Assembly (NCBI GenBank): GCA_031549685.1
Contig: JAVBPG010000026.1
Location: 1-52,959 of the forward strand
Direction of reading: 5' to 3'
Length of the DNA stretch: 52,959 bases
Source of the DNA: JAITMY01 sp031549685
GTDB taxonomy: Bacteria > Bacteroidota > Bacteroidia > Bacteroidales > UBA932
Positions 1 to 7,831 of this stretch are shown here, in pieces. How positions within the stretch are numbered: position 1 is the stretch's first letter; the number at the start of each line of letters is the position of its first letter. The translations under genes were made by a program, and so were the position numbers. The notes beneath the pieces are model-generated. The model saw only the letters and a program-made list of their open reading frames with translations, did no database searches and had not been told where the DNA came from.

Positions 1-2
1 CC

Positions 3-749
3 ATTCCCTATGATATGGAATTTTACCGTTCGCTCGACCGTGTGGTGCAAAGCGAACCATGGCTCGACCGTGACCGTGGAATGATTGATATCCTTAAAAC
101 CATTGGTATTGAGAAAGGCAAACCCTTTGCCGCCGATGCACAAAAGGAAAAGATTTTGCTGGCAGGAATCGCCGATGCCCATCAGTGGATTGGCAAAAAG
201 TACGATGCGCTTCCACCGTATTATCCCGATGCACACTGGTTCTCGGCTGTTACCCCGGAATTTGTTCAATCGTTAATGAATGGATTTACTACCGAAAACA
301 GCTATCCGGTCGATGACCGGGGCGTTACTTTCCATTGGGGATTCAGCAGCGTCAAACGTTTGGGTGCCAACCGGAATCAGCTGTACGTTTTTTCCACATC
401 CGATAAAAACGGGAATCCACTGGATGGATCAAAAACATATAAGCTAATCGTTCCTGCCAATGTGCCCGTATCGCAATACTGGTCGGTAACGGCTTATGAC
501 CGCAGTACCCATGCCCTGATCCGCGACGTTGCCACATCCAACCGCTCTTCCCTATCGACCGGCTTGGCAAAGAACGCCGACGGTTCGGTGGACTTGTACC
601 TCGCCCCCAAAGCCCCTGCCGGGAAAGAGTCAAACTGGATACCCACCAAAGCCGGCAAAAATACAGAACTTATTTTACGGTTCTTCGGCGTGGGAAAACC
701 CATTATCGACAAAACATGGAAGATAGGCGATTTTGAGGAGGTAAAATAA
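3..749 (+). CDS. DUF1254/DUF1214 domain protein, 5' end missing
   Basis: The reading frame is open to the left edge, so the N-terminal part (normally the DUF1254 domain) lies outside the window and the ATG at 15 is probably internal. The visible 245 or so residues match the C-terminal DUF1214 region: a beta-rich stretch with a YWSVTAYD motif, followed by a conserved arginine-containing segment and a final LILRFFGVGKP strand. Proteins of this family are often secreted and of unknown biochemical role; the signal peptide would be in the missing part. A hairpin terminator follows 20 nt downstream, so this is the last gene of its transcript. Family assignment is fairly sure; function is unknown. 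Confidence 0.75.
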   Translation: MPYDMEFYRSLDRVVQSEPWLDRDRGMIDILKTIGIEKGKPFAADAQKEKILLAGIADAHQWIGKKYDALPPYYPDAHWFSAVTPEFVQSLMNGFTTENSYPVDDRGVTFHWGFSSVKRLGANRNQLYVFSTSDKNGNPLDGSKTYKLIVPANVPVSQYWSVTAYDRSTHALIRDVATSNRSSLSTGLAKNADGSVDLYLAPKAPAGKESNWIPTKAGKNTELILRFFGVGKPIIDKTWKIGDFEEVK

Positions 750-767
750 CCCCTTCGCATTAAAAAG

Positions 768-806
768 AATCCGGCTGCTGCTATTGCAACTGCCGGATTT
801 TTTGTT
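768..806 (+). terminator. Intrinsic terminator after the DUF1214 gene
   Basis: An 8-bp perfect stem (AATCCGGC, 768-775, with GCCGGATT, 792-799) is followed by a T-rich tract. It ends the plus-strand gene stopping at 749 and faces the minus-strand gene ending at 827, so it may serve both. Confidence 0.75.
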
Positions 807-826
807 TTCAGCCATCGGTTTTGGGT

Positions 827-1429
827 TTAAAACGCTATGCCCATAGAGCATTGCACTCGAGGAATAATGCCCTTGTAGTCATCGCTGGATGCTAGCAAAA
901 AGCCGCTGCTATAGCTCCTGTTGCTTAAAATTGGATAACGCATCCCAGCACCTATCGTACAATCTATAACAAGGTAACCGTAAATATATTTGAACCCGAC
1001 ATCCACACCCATCCCATACACATCAATGGTAAAGGTAGAAGTGTTTCGGCCTCCCCAAATGGAGCCGACGGTTATTGTACGATCCAGCTGCTTAAACATA
1101 AAGTATGGGCCTACGTAGAGGTGGGCTTTACCTTCACGGCGTACGTTTTGAAAAAATATTTTGTAGCCTACATCCACCCCAAACCCAGACCGATAGCCCT
1201 CACGAAAAACGCCGGTACCTAACACAACAAAGGGGGTAATGCGTAGCGCAGTATTGAATGGCAGTATGCGCTCATACGACAGCACAAGCGTTCCATCTAA
1301 AAGCGACAATGGTCTAAAAAGTAATTGATTACACTTTTTACTCAACCGTAATGTGTCCGGTTGGGATTGCGCTCGTAGGCCAATCGTGCTCAGTACTACC
1401 AGCGCTATAGCGAGTACAATTCGCCTCAA
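827..1429 (-). CDS. Predicted outer-membrane beta-barrel protein
   Basis: A 200-residue protein with a clear signal peptide (MRRIVLAIALVVLSTIGLRAQ, cleavage probably before Q21) and no lipobox cysteine. The mature part is made of alternating amphipathic strands rich in Y, F, G and V, and it ends with phenylalanine (CSMGIAF), the usual last residue of outer-membrane barrels recognised by BamA. No specific family is recognised; it resembles the small porin-like or DUF3575-like barrels common in Bacteroidota. It stands alone, convergent with the gene before it. A -7 box lies 39 nt upstream of the start. The localisation is an inference from composition; there is no evidence for a substrate. Confidence 0.65.
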   Translation of the reverse strand: MRRIVLAIALVVLSTIGLRAQSQPDTLRLSKKCNQLLFRPLSLLDGTLVLSYERILPFNTALRITPFVVLGTGVFREGYRSGFGVDVGYKIFFQNVRREGKAHLYVGPYFMFKQLDRTITVGSIWGGRNTSTFTIDVYGMGVDVGFKYIYGYLVIDCTIGAGMRYPILSNRSYSSGFLLASSDDYKGIIPRVQCSMGIAF

Positions 1430-1467
1430 GGTATTGATGTTTTTATTCGTGAGCTTGTTTATTTTGG

Positions 1468-1475
1468 CAAATGTA
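1468..1475 (-). promoter_or_regulatory. Bacteroidota -7 box upstream of the barrel gene
   Basis: On the minus strand the sequence reads TACATTTG, an exact TAnnTTTG match, 39 nt before the ATG at 1429. No good -33 TTTG is seen at the expected spacing, so this rests on the -7 box alone. Confidence 0.45.
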
Positions 1476-1741
1476 CAACATTTTAGAATTATGCCTTTTA
1501 GGCTTGCGGGTTGTCATGCTGGGCCTGTCGAAGCATTGAGGCGTAGGCTTTTCTCCTCGCCGCACCTCCCGCCAAGGCGGGGCTCAGGGTAACAGTGCGC
1601 AAAGTAATACACAAGCCTTAAGGCATTGTTAATCAAATATAGCATTGGCTAATAACGACGAATAGATTATTAAGATTTATAAAAATCTAAAGGCTGGCAT
1701 TTTTATTCAACTCTGATTATCAATATGTTATAATAAATTCA

Positions 1742-1826
1742 TTTTAGACAGGATTAACATGATTGACAAGAAAAATCCTGCAAATCTTGTTAACCGTTAG
1801 CTCGGCGAGGCCAATCCTGTCTAAAA
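1742..1826. repeat. Inverted repeat, TAGACAGGATT family
   Basis: The 14-nt arms TTTTAGACAGGATT (1742-1755) and AATCCTGTCTAAAA (1813-1826) are perfectly complementary. The interior holds further imperfect copies of the same words (ACATGATTGACAAG against AATCTTGTTAA), so the whole unit can fold back on itself. Confidence 0.7.
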
Positions 1827-1844
1827 CTATATTTTGTTAACAAT

Positions 1845-1905
1845 GCCTAAGCGGCAGGACCCTTTCAAAGTGTAAGCATTTTTCCCCTGCTGCCGCTTTT
1901 TAGGC
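1845..1905. repeat. Large hairpin (GCCTAA..GCGGCAG), terminator-like
   Basis: GCCTAAGCGGCAG at 1845-1857 pairs with CTGCCGCTTTTTAGGC at 1890-1905, apart from a bulge of three T. The T-run falls inside the right arm, so it could work as a terminator on the plus strand, but no gene ends close upstream. Confidence 0.5.
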
Positions 1906-2051
1906 TTATCCGAACCCCTTTTTTACGCCTTGGGTAGCGTATGGATAAGATAGATTAAACCGGTAATTATCTTTTATTTAAAATAAAAACATTTATGCTG
2001 GAAACCTGTTTTATAAATTCACTTTGATTTTTTATCTTGCAGCGATAAAAA

Positions 2052-2059
2052 TACTTTTG
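2052..2059 (+). promoter_or_regulatory. -7 box for the acyl-CoA synthetase transcript
   Basis: TACTTTTG matches TAnnTTTG and lies 127 nt before the ATG at 2187. The nearest TTTG upstream (2023-2026) is spaced about 25 nt away, longer than usual. A transcript starting near 2066 would carry the 2078-2155 hairpin in its leader. Confidence 0.4.
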
Positions 2060-2077
2060 TACTGTAAAAAAACAGAT

Positions 2078-2155
2078 TGTCATCCCGTGCTTGACACGGG
2101 ATCTCCTTCCTCGAAATTTTTGGGATAGAGATTGCGGCTCAAGTCCGCAATGACA
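2078..2155. repeat. Repeat family R1 (GTCATTGCGGG type), divergent copy
   Basis: Left arm TGTCATCCCGTGCTTGACAC and right arm ATTGCGGCTCAAGTCCGCAA each form a small hairpin, and their outer TGTCAT/ATGACA words pair over the whole unit. This is the architecture of family R1, seen again at 7735, 14224, 32970, 41141, 49516 and 50237. Confidence 0.75.
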
Positions 2156-2186
2156 TCATGGAAAAGTAAACAAAAAAATTTATACC

Positions 2187-3830
2187 ATGAAGCATTTATC
2201 TTACGCGAGCGGCCCCAGCACGGTGGCCTTGAAGGGACAAACCATTGGCGAGGCGCTGCGCGAAACGGTTGAAAAGTACGGCGACCGCGAGGCGCTGGTG
2301 GTAGTGGAGCAGGGCTACCGCGCCACCTACCGGCAGCTGTGGGAGCAAACCACCCGACAGGCCAAGGCGCTTATGGCGGTGGGCGTAAAGCCTGGCGACC
2401 GCGTGGGTATCTGGTCGGCCAACCGCTACGAGTGGGTGCTAACGCAGTTTGCCACGGCGCGCGTGGGCGCCATCATGGTCAACATCAACCCGGGCTACAA
2501 GCTCGAGGGCGTGGAGTACGCGCTCAAGCAGTCCGAAATATCGCTGCTCATCACAGCGCAGGGCTTCAAAAAGACGGACTACATCGACATGCTCAACACC
2601 ATTCGTCCGCACTGCCCCTACCCCAACCGCACCATCATTTTGGACCGCAACTGGGAAAAGTTTTTGGAGCTGGGCAGCAGCATTACCGACGAGCAGCTGG
2701 CTGAGCGCGAGGCCTCGCTTAACTTCGACGATCCCATTAACATTCAGTACACCTCGGGCACCACAGGCCTGCCCAAGGGCGCCACGCTTACGCACCACAA
2801 CATTTTGAACAACGGCTTTTTCATCGGCGAGGGCGAAAAGCTCACCGAGCAAGACCGCGTGTGCATTCCCGTGCCCTTTTACCACTGCTTCGGCATGGTG
2901 CTGGGCAACATGGCCTGCGTAACGCACGGCTCGTGCATGGTTATTCCCGGAGAAGTTTTTGAGGCCGAGTTGGTTATGAAAACCGTTCAGGACGAAAAGT
3001 GCACGGCGCTCTACGGCGTTCCCACCATGTTCATCGCCGAGCTGGCGCACCCCAGCTTCGACAAGTACGACTTCAGCACGCTGCGCACGGGCATCATGGC
3101 GGGCTCGCTCTGCCCCATCGACACCATGGAAAAAGTGATTGCCAAAATGAACATGAAGGAAGTTACCATTTGCTACGGCATGACCGAAACCTCGCCCGTG
3201 TCGGCGCAAACCATGTACAACGACCCCATCGACAAGCGCACCTCGACCGTGGGGCGGGTTCACCCGCACATCGAGCTCAAAATTGTTGACCCAAAAACGG
3301 GCAAAATCGTTCCGCGCGGCGAGCGCGGCGAGCTCTGCACCCGTGGCTACTCCGTAATGCTGGGCTACTGGAACGACGATGCCGCTACGCAAAAAGCCAT
3401 TGACCGCAACGGCTGGATGCACACCGGCGATGTGGCTGTGATGGACGAGGACGGCTATTTTGCTATCGTTGGGCGCATTAAGGATATCATTATCCGCGGC
3501 GGCGAAAATATTTCGCCCAAGGAAATTGAAGACTTTTTGATTAAGCACGAGGGCATTCAGGATGTGCAGGTCATCGGCGTTCCCAGCGAAAAGTACGGCG
3601 AGGAGGTTATGGCGTGGGTGAAGCGTCAACCCGGATTCGACTACGGCGAGGAAGAGCTGGCGCGCTACTGCAAGGGCCGCATAGCCACCTTTAAAACGCC
3701 TAAGTACTGGAAATTTGTCGATGAATTCCCCATGACCGTAACCGGCAAAATCCGCAAGGTGGACATGCGCGAAATCGCCGCCAAGGAACTCGGTTTGGAT
3801 AAATTAAAATCAATTCACACAGAGGACTAA
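2187..3830 (+). CDS. Acyl-CoA synthetase (AMP-forming)
   Basis: Activates a carboxylic acid to an acyl-adenylate and then to acyl-CoA; medium- or long-chain fatty acids are the likely substrates of this subgroup. The 547 residues span the full ANL fold. The phosphate-binding loop YTSGTTGLPKG starts at residue 188, the A5 motif YGMTETSP at 330, the hinge region GRIKDIIIRGGENI at 429, and the catalytic lysine in TGKIRKVDM at about 521. It is probably cytosolic, as no signal or membrane segment is visible. It lies 67 nt upstream of leuA on the same strand and may share a transcript, though the metabolic link is not obvious; branched-chain acyl-CoA formation is only a speculation. The long minus-strand frame opposite it is a GC-composition shadow. 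The exact substrate cannot be told from sequence. Confidence 0.9.
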   Translation: MKHLSYASGPSTVALKGQTIGEALRETVEKYGDREALVVVEQGYRATYRQLWEQTTRQAKALMAVGVKPGDRVGIWSANRYEWVLTQFATARVGAIMVNINPGYKLEGVEYALKQSEISLLITAQGFKKTDYIDMLNTIRPHCPYPNRTIILDRNWEKFLELGSSITDEQLAEREASLNFDDPINIQYTSGTTGLPKGATLTHHNILNNGFFIGEGEKLTEQDRVCIPVPFYHCFGMVLGNMACVTHGSCMVIPGEVFEAELVMKTVQDEKCTALYGVPTMFIAELAHPSFDKYDFSTLRTGIMAGSLCPIDTMEKVIAKMNMKEVTICYGMTETSPVSAQTMYNDPIDKRTSTVGRVHPHIELKIVDPKTGKIVPRGERGELCTRGYSVMLGYWNDDAATQKAIDRNGWMHTGDVAVMDEDGYFAIVGRIKDIIIRGGENISPKEIEDFLIKHEGIQDVQVIGVPSEKYGEEVMAWVKRQPGFDYGEEELARYCKGRIATFKTPKYWKFVDEFPMTVTGKIRKVDMREIAAKELGLDKLKSIHTED

Positions 3831-3841
3831 GTTGACAACGG

Positions 3842-3890
3842 ACAATGGATAGTGGACAATAATTGTCCGTTATCCATTGTTCATTATCCA
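3842..3890. repeat. GGACAATGGATA inverted repeat
   Basis: Between the acyl-CoA synthetase and leuA, words of the form GGACAATGGATA face TATCCATTG at a short distance (AATTGTCC lies between them), so the gap can fold into a hairpin. It is a low-complexity, text-like repeat of a kind seen in several Bacteroidota genomes. Confidence 0.55.
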
Positions 3891-3897
3891 TTGAATT

Positions 3898-5394
3898 ATG
3901 AAAGACAAAGTTTACATATTCGATACCACCCTGCGCGACGGCGAGCAGGTGCCCGGCTGCCAGCTCAACACCGTTGAGAAAATTGAGGTGGCGCGCGCCC
4001 TCGAGGCCCTCGGCGTGGACGTTATCGAGGCGGGATTTCCCGTCAGTAGCCCCGGCGACTTCAACTCGGTGGTGGAAATTTCTAAGGCCGTGAGCAAGCC
4101 CACCATTTGCGCCCTCACACGCGCAGTGGAAAAGGATATTGAAGTGGCGGCGCAGGCGCTCAAATTTGCCAAGCAAGGCCGCATTCACACCGGCATTGGC
4201 ACTTCAGATTTTCACATAAAGTATAAGTTTAACTCAACTCCGGAAGAGATTATAGAGCGGGCTATTAAAGCCGTAAAATTTGCTCGGAATCTGGTGGGCG
4301 AAGTTGAGTTTTACGCCGAAGATGCAGGCCGCACCGATAACAGGTATTTGGCAAAAGTGGTGGAGGCGGTTATTGCCGCCGGGGCCACCATTGTCAACAT
4401 CCCCGACACCACGGGCTACACGCTTCCGCACGAGTACGGCGCCAAGATAAAGTACCTCAAGGATCACGTGGGCAATATCGACAAGGCCATAATCAGCACG
4501 CACTGCCACAACGACCTGGGCATGGCCACGGCCAACACCATGGCGGGCATTATCAACGGCGCGCGACAGGTGGAGGTAACCATCAACGGCATTGGCGAGC
4601 GCGCGGGCAACACCTCGCTCGAGGAAATTGCCATGATACTCAAATGCCACAAAAAAATGGGCTTGGACACGGGCATCAACACCAAAAAGATTGTGCCCAC
4701 CAGCCGCCTGGTGTCCACCCTCATGCGCATGCCGGTGCAGCCCAACAAGGCCATCGTCGGGCGCAACGCCTTTGCCCACTCATCGGGCATTCACCAGGAC
4801 GGTTTTTTGAAAAAGCGCGAAACCTACGAAATCATGAATCCGAAGGATGTGGGCATCAGCGAGTCGTCCATTGTGCTCACCGCCCGCAGCGGCCGCGCGG
4901 CCTTAAAGCATCGCTTTGATCAGATTGGCATAAAACTTTCTAAATCAGAACTTGATGAAACCTATCCAAGGTTCCTTGAGTTGGCCGATAAGAAAAAGGA
5001 AATCAACGACGACGACCTGATGGTGCTGGTGGACCGCGAGCGCACGGCCGACCGCAGCATTCAGCTCGTGAGCCTGCAGGTGCTCTGCGGCAAAAGCGTG
5101 CAGCCCACCGCCACCGTTACCCTCAACTACAACGGGCAGAATTTTACCGAATCGGCCTTGGGCAACGGCCCCATCGACGCTTCGCTCAACGCCATCCGCA
5201 GCATTATTAAGCAAAAAATTCGCCTAGAGGATTTTGTCATACAGGCCATTACGCGCGGAAGCAACGACATCGGCAAGGTGCACATGTCGGTTGAGTACAA
5301 GGGCTCGCTCTTCTACGGCTTCGGCGCCCACACCGACATTGTGCAAGCCTCGGTGGAGGCCTTTTTAGATGCGGTAAGCAAGGCATTGAAGTAG
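3898..5394 (+). CDS. leuA: 2-isopropylmalate synthase
   Basis: Condenses acetyl-CoA with 2-ketoisovalerate to 2-isopropylmalate, the first committed step of leucine synthesis. The 498-residue protein has the HMGL-like TIM barrel with RDGEQ at residues 13-17 and the metal-binding HCH pair (STHCHNDLG, His202 and His204). The linker is followed by the C-terminal LeuA dimer domain (from about 390), which in the family binds leucine for feedback inhibition. Length is typical. It heads the leuA-leuC-leuD-leuB set, all plus strand. The similar homocitrate and citramalate synthases are alternatives, but the presence of leuBCD makes LeuA much more likely. Confidence 0.95.
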   Translation: MKDKVYIFDTTLRDGEQVPGCQLNTVEKIEVARALEALGVDVIEAGFPVSSPGDFNSVVEISKAVSKPTICALTRAVEKDIEVAAQALKFAKQGRIHTGIGTSDFHIKYKFNSTPEEIIERAIKAVKFARNLVGEVEFYAEDAGRTDNRYLAKVVEAVIAAGATIVNIPDTTGYTLPHEYGAKIKYLKDHVGNIDKAIISTHCHNDLGMATANTMAGIINGARQVEVTINGIGERAGNTSLEEIAMILKCHKKMGLDTGINTKKIVPTSRLVSTLMRMPVQPNKAIVGRNAFAHSSGIHQDGFLKKRETYEIMNPKDVGISESSIVLTARSGRAALKHRFDQIGIKLSKSELDETYPRFLELADKKKEINDDDLMVLVDRERTADRSIQLVSLQVLCGKSVQPTATVTLNYNGQNFTESALGNGPIDASLNAIRSIIKQKIRLEDFVIQAITRGSNDIGKVHMSVEYKGSLFYGFGAHTDIVQASVEAFLDAVSKALK

Positions 5395-5400
5395 CCAAGA

Positions 5401-5501
5401 GCGTCATTGCGAGGACGAGGAACGAGGACGCGGCAATCTCAAGTTGTAATTGGCTTCGCCAAAAAGGGAGATTGCTTCGTCGTTCCTCCTCGCAATGACG
5501 C
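5401..5501. repeat. Repeat family R2 (GTCATTGCGAGG type), inverted pair
   Basis: GCGTCATTGCGAGG at 5401 faces CCTCGCAATGACGC ending at 5501, with AGATTGCTTCGTCGTTCC copies between. It fills nearly the entire leuA-leuC gap. Other R2 copies: 27352, 36744, 50194 and 52452. Confidence 0.85.
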
Positions 5502-5523
5502 TTCGATTTAAAACTCTACTATT

Positions 5524-6894
5524 ATGAAAACACTTTTCGATAAAATCTGGGGAAAGCACGTTGTTGAGTCCATTGCCAACGGCCCCGATGTGCTGTACAT
5601 CGACCGTCAACTCATTCACGAGGTAACCAGCCCGCAAGCCTTCGAGGGTTTGCGCAAGCGCGGCATCAAAGTATTCCGACCACAGCAGGTAACCGCTACG
5701 CCCGACCACAACACACCAACGCTCGACCAGCATTTACCTATTAAGGAAGAATCCTCGCGCAAGGCAGTTGAAGCATTACGTCAAAATTGTGCCGATAACA
5801 ACATAACAATCTTTGATTTAAATACAGAATATAATGGTGTTGTTCACATTGTTGGACCCGAGCTGGGGCTCACGCAACCGGGCATGACCATTGTGTGCGG
5901 CGACAGCCACACCGCCACGCACGGCGCCTTTGGCAGCATTGCCTTCGGCATAGGCACCAGCGAGGTGGAAATGGCGCTTGCCACGCAGTGCCTGCTGCAA
6001 ACCAAGCCCAGGCAAATGCGCATTACCATTGACGGCACGCTGGGCAAGGGCGTTACCGCCAAGGATGTTATACTGTACATCATAGCGCAGCTCACGGCGG
6101 GCGGCGGCACGGGCTACTTCATTGAGTACACCGGAAGCACCTTTCGCAGCATGAGCATGGAGGAACGCATGACGGTGTGCAACATGAGCATTGAAATGGG
6201 CGCGCGCGGCGGCCTCATGGCCCCCGACGAAACGACTTTTGCCTACGTAAAAGGCCGCAAGTGTGCCCCGCAGGGCGCCGAGTGGGATAAAAAGCTGGCG
6301 GAATGGAAGCAACTGTTTACCGAAAGTAGCGCTTTATTTGATAAAAAATATTCATTTAAAGCAGAAGATATTAAACCATTCATCACTTACGGCACAAACC
6401 CCGGTATGGGTATCGCTATTGACGGAGCAATTCCTGCCGATGAGCCAAACAGCAAGGCGCTGGAGTACATGAATTTTAAGGCGGGCGAAAAGCTGCTGGG
6501 CAAGCCTGTTGACTACATTTTTATAGGCAGCTGCACCAACGGCCGCATTGAGGATTTCCGGGCGGCGGCAAGCATTATCAAGGGTCGCAAAAAGGCGGAC
6601 GGCGTGTTTGCCTACATCGTTCCCGGCTCAAAGTCGGTTGAGCGGCAAGCCCGCGAGGAGGGTTTGATAAAGATTTTTGAGGATGCCGGATTCGTTTTCC
6701 GCCAGCCCGGATGCTCGGCCTGCTTAGCCATGAACGAGGATAAGGTTCCGCCCGGAAAATACTGCGTATCAACATCAAACCGCAACTTCGAGGGCCGCCA
6801 GGGCGTAGGCGCGCGCACGCTCCTTGCCAGCCCGCTCACCGCCGCCGCAGCAGCGGTAACAGGAAAAATAACCGATCCGAGGGAACTGATATAG
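5524..6894 (+). CDS. leuC: 3-isopropylmalate dehydratase, large subunit
   Basis: Together with LeuD it isomerises 2-isopropylmalate to 3-isopropylmalate through an aconitase-type [4Fe-4S] cluster. The 456 residues contain the conserved substrate-binding words GDSHTATHGAFG (from 127) and the three cluster ligands Cys337 (GSCTNGR), Cys397 and Cys400 (PGCSACLAM). The length is that of bacterial LeuC of the two-subunit form. The start is the first ATG after the R2 repeat and gives the expected N-terminus TLFDKIW. It is separated from leuD by a strong palindrome. Confidence 0.96.
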   Translation: MKTLFDKIWGKHVVESIANGPDVLYIDRQLIHEVTSPQAFEGLRKRGIKVFRPQQVTATPDHNTPTLDQHLPIKEESSRKAVEALRQNCADNNITIFDLNTEYNGVVHIVGPELGLTQPGMTIVCGDSHTATHGAFGSIAFGIGTSEVEMALATQCLLQTKPRQMRITIDGTLGKGVTAKDVILYIIAQLTAGGGTGYFIEYTGSTFRSMSMEERMTVCNMSIEMGARGGLMAPDETTFAYVKGRKCAPQGAEWDKKLAEWKQLFTESSALFDKKYSFKAEDIKPFITYGTNPGMGIAIDGAIPADEPNSKALEYMNFKAGEKLLGKPVDYIFIGSCTNGRIEDFRAAASIIKGRKKADGVFAYIVPGSKSVERQAREEGLIKIFEDAGFVFRQPGCSACLAMNEDKVPPGKYCVSTSNRNFEGRQGVGARTLLASPLTAAAAAVTGKITDPRELI

Positions 6895-6902
6895 TTTTTT
6901 AC

Positions 6903-7020
6903 TTCCACCCCCGCCTTTCAGGCACCCCCGCCAGCGGGGGATAGCACCCCGAATAAGCATTGAAGCAAATGCGTGACTTGTCCCCCGCTGGCGGGGGTGG
7001 TCAAAGACCGGGGGTGGAAG
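6903..7020. repeat. Nested GC-rich palindrome between leuC and leuD (R5)
   Basis: Inner arms CACCCCCGCCAGCGGGGGA (6923-6941) and TCCCCCGCTGGCGGGGGTG (6981-6999) are perfectly complementary over 19 bp. An outer pair CTTCCACCCCCG (6903-6914) with CGGGGGTGGAAG (7009-7020) closes the unit. The stem sits inside an operon where a terminator would be unexpected, and there is no T-run. Confidence 0.85.
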
Positions 7021-7056
7021 CAATTTTGAATATTGAATTTTTGAATCATAGTTGCC

Positions 7057-7644
7057 ATGCAAAAACTTACAATACTAACGAGTTGCTGCGTCCCCCTCAA
7101 CGTTGAGAGCGTGGACACCGACCAGAGTATTCCGGCGCGTTTTTTGAAAACGACTAACCGTGAGGGGTTTGGCGCAAACCTTTTCCGCGACTGGCGCTAC
7201 GATGCTAACGACCAGCCCAAGCCCGGCTTTGTGCTCAACAACCCCACGTACGGCGGACAGGTGCTGGTGGCCGGCAAAAACTTCGGCTGCGGGTCGAGCC
7301 GCGAGCACGCCGCCTGGGCCATTGCCGACTATGGCTTCCGCGTGGTGGTTTCCTCGCTTTTTGCCGATATTTTCAAAGGAAACGCGCTCAACAACGGCGT
7401 CCTTCCCATTCAGGTAAGCGAGGCCTTTGTTCAGGCTCTTTTTGTAAAAGTAAGCAAAAACCCGAAAACGGAGGTAAGCATCGACCTGCCCGCGCAAACC
7501 ATCACCATCAACAGCATCGCCAAAAGCGAGCATTTTGACATTAACGATTACAAAAAAACATGCTTCATAAACGGCTATGATGATATTGATTACCTACTAT
7601 CAATGAAAGGAAAAATTGAGGAGTATGAGAAGAAGAGGAAATAG
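7057..7644 (+). CDS. leuD: 3-isopropylmalate dehydratase, small subunit
   Basis: Partner of LeuC, supplying the swivelling domain of the dehydratase. The 195-residue length is normal. The signature GCGSSREHA is at residues 77-85 and is followed by AWAIADYGFRVVVSS, as in the family. It begins TILTSCCVPLNVESVDTDQ, matching LeuD N-termini. It lies 162 nt after leuC and 187 nt before leuB; both gaps are filled with repeats, so the four genes may be transcribed together through structured spacers. Confidence 0.95.
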   Translation: MQKLTILTSCCVPLNVESVDTDQSIPARFLKTTNREGFGANLFRDWRYDANDQPKPGFVLNNPTYGGQVLVAGKNFGCGSSREHAAWAIADYGFRVVVSSLFADIFKGNALNNGVLPIQVSEAFVQALFVKVSKNPKTEVSIDLPAQTITINSIAKSEHFDINDYKKTCFINGYDDIDYLLSMKGKIEEYEKKRK

Positions 7645-7691
7645 TGATTAGGGGTTAGGGGTTAGAGATTAGAGGAAGAAACAGCCTTAAG

Positions 7692-7723
7692 ACCCTAACA
7701 GGGTTTTGAGACCCTGTTAGGGT
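7692..7723. repeat. ACCCTAACAGGGT hairpin (R6)
   Basis: Arms ACCCTAACAGGGT (7692-7704) and ACCCTGTTAGGGT (7711-7723) pair perfectly over 13 bp around a 6-nt loop. The same design with different stem bases (CCCTCCAAGGG) is at 43934-43962. Confidence 0.8.
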
Positions 7724-7734
7724 TAGTCCACAAA

Positions 7735-7769
7735 GCTTGTCATTGCGGGCTTGACCCGCAATGACAAGC
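7735..7769. repeat. Repeat family R1, compact hairpin
   Basis: GCTTGTCATTGCGGG pairs with CCCGCAATGACAAGC around a CTTGA loop: a perfect 15-bp stem. It is a single R1 arm standing alone, without the second arm seen in the longer copies. Confidence 0.85.
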
Positions 7770-7831
7770 AAAAGGTCTGTGTAAATCCGTGACGAAGTCC
7801 ATTTAATCTGTGTTCGAAATATTTTAGATAT

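Larger units (their letters stand above)
1430..2186. other. Gene-free region with degenerate repeats
   Basis: About 760 bp without a credible gene. It contains a decayed copy of the TGTCATnCTG repeat family (about 1513-1560), the long inverted repeat at 1742-1826, a large hairpin at 1845-1905, an AT-rich stretch, a -7 promoter box at 2052 and a GTCAT..-type hairpin repeat just before the acyl-CoA synthetase. Short open frames here have no coding character. Confidence 0.7.

Noticed and set aside
2439..3629. A 396-codon minus-strand frame opposite the acyl-CoA synthetase
   Set aside because: It is an antisense shadow of a GC-rich gene: composition is dominated by H, A, V and N with no motif, while the plus-strand frame has all ANL motifs.
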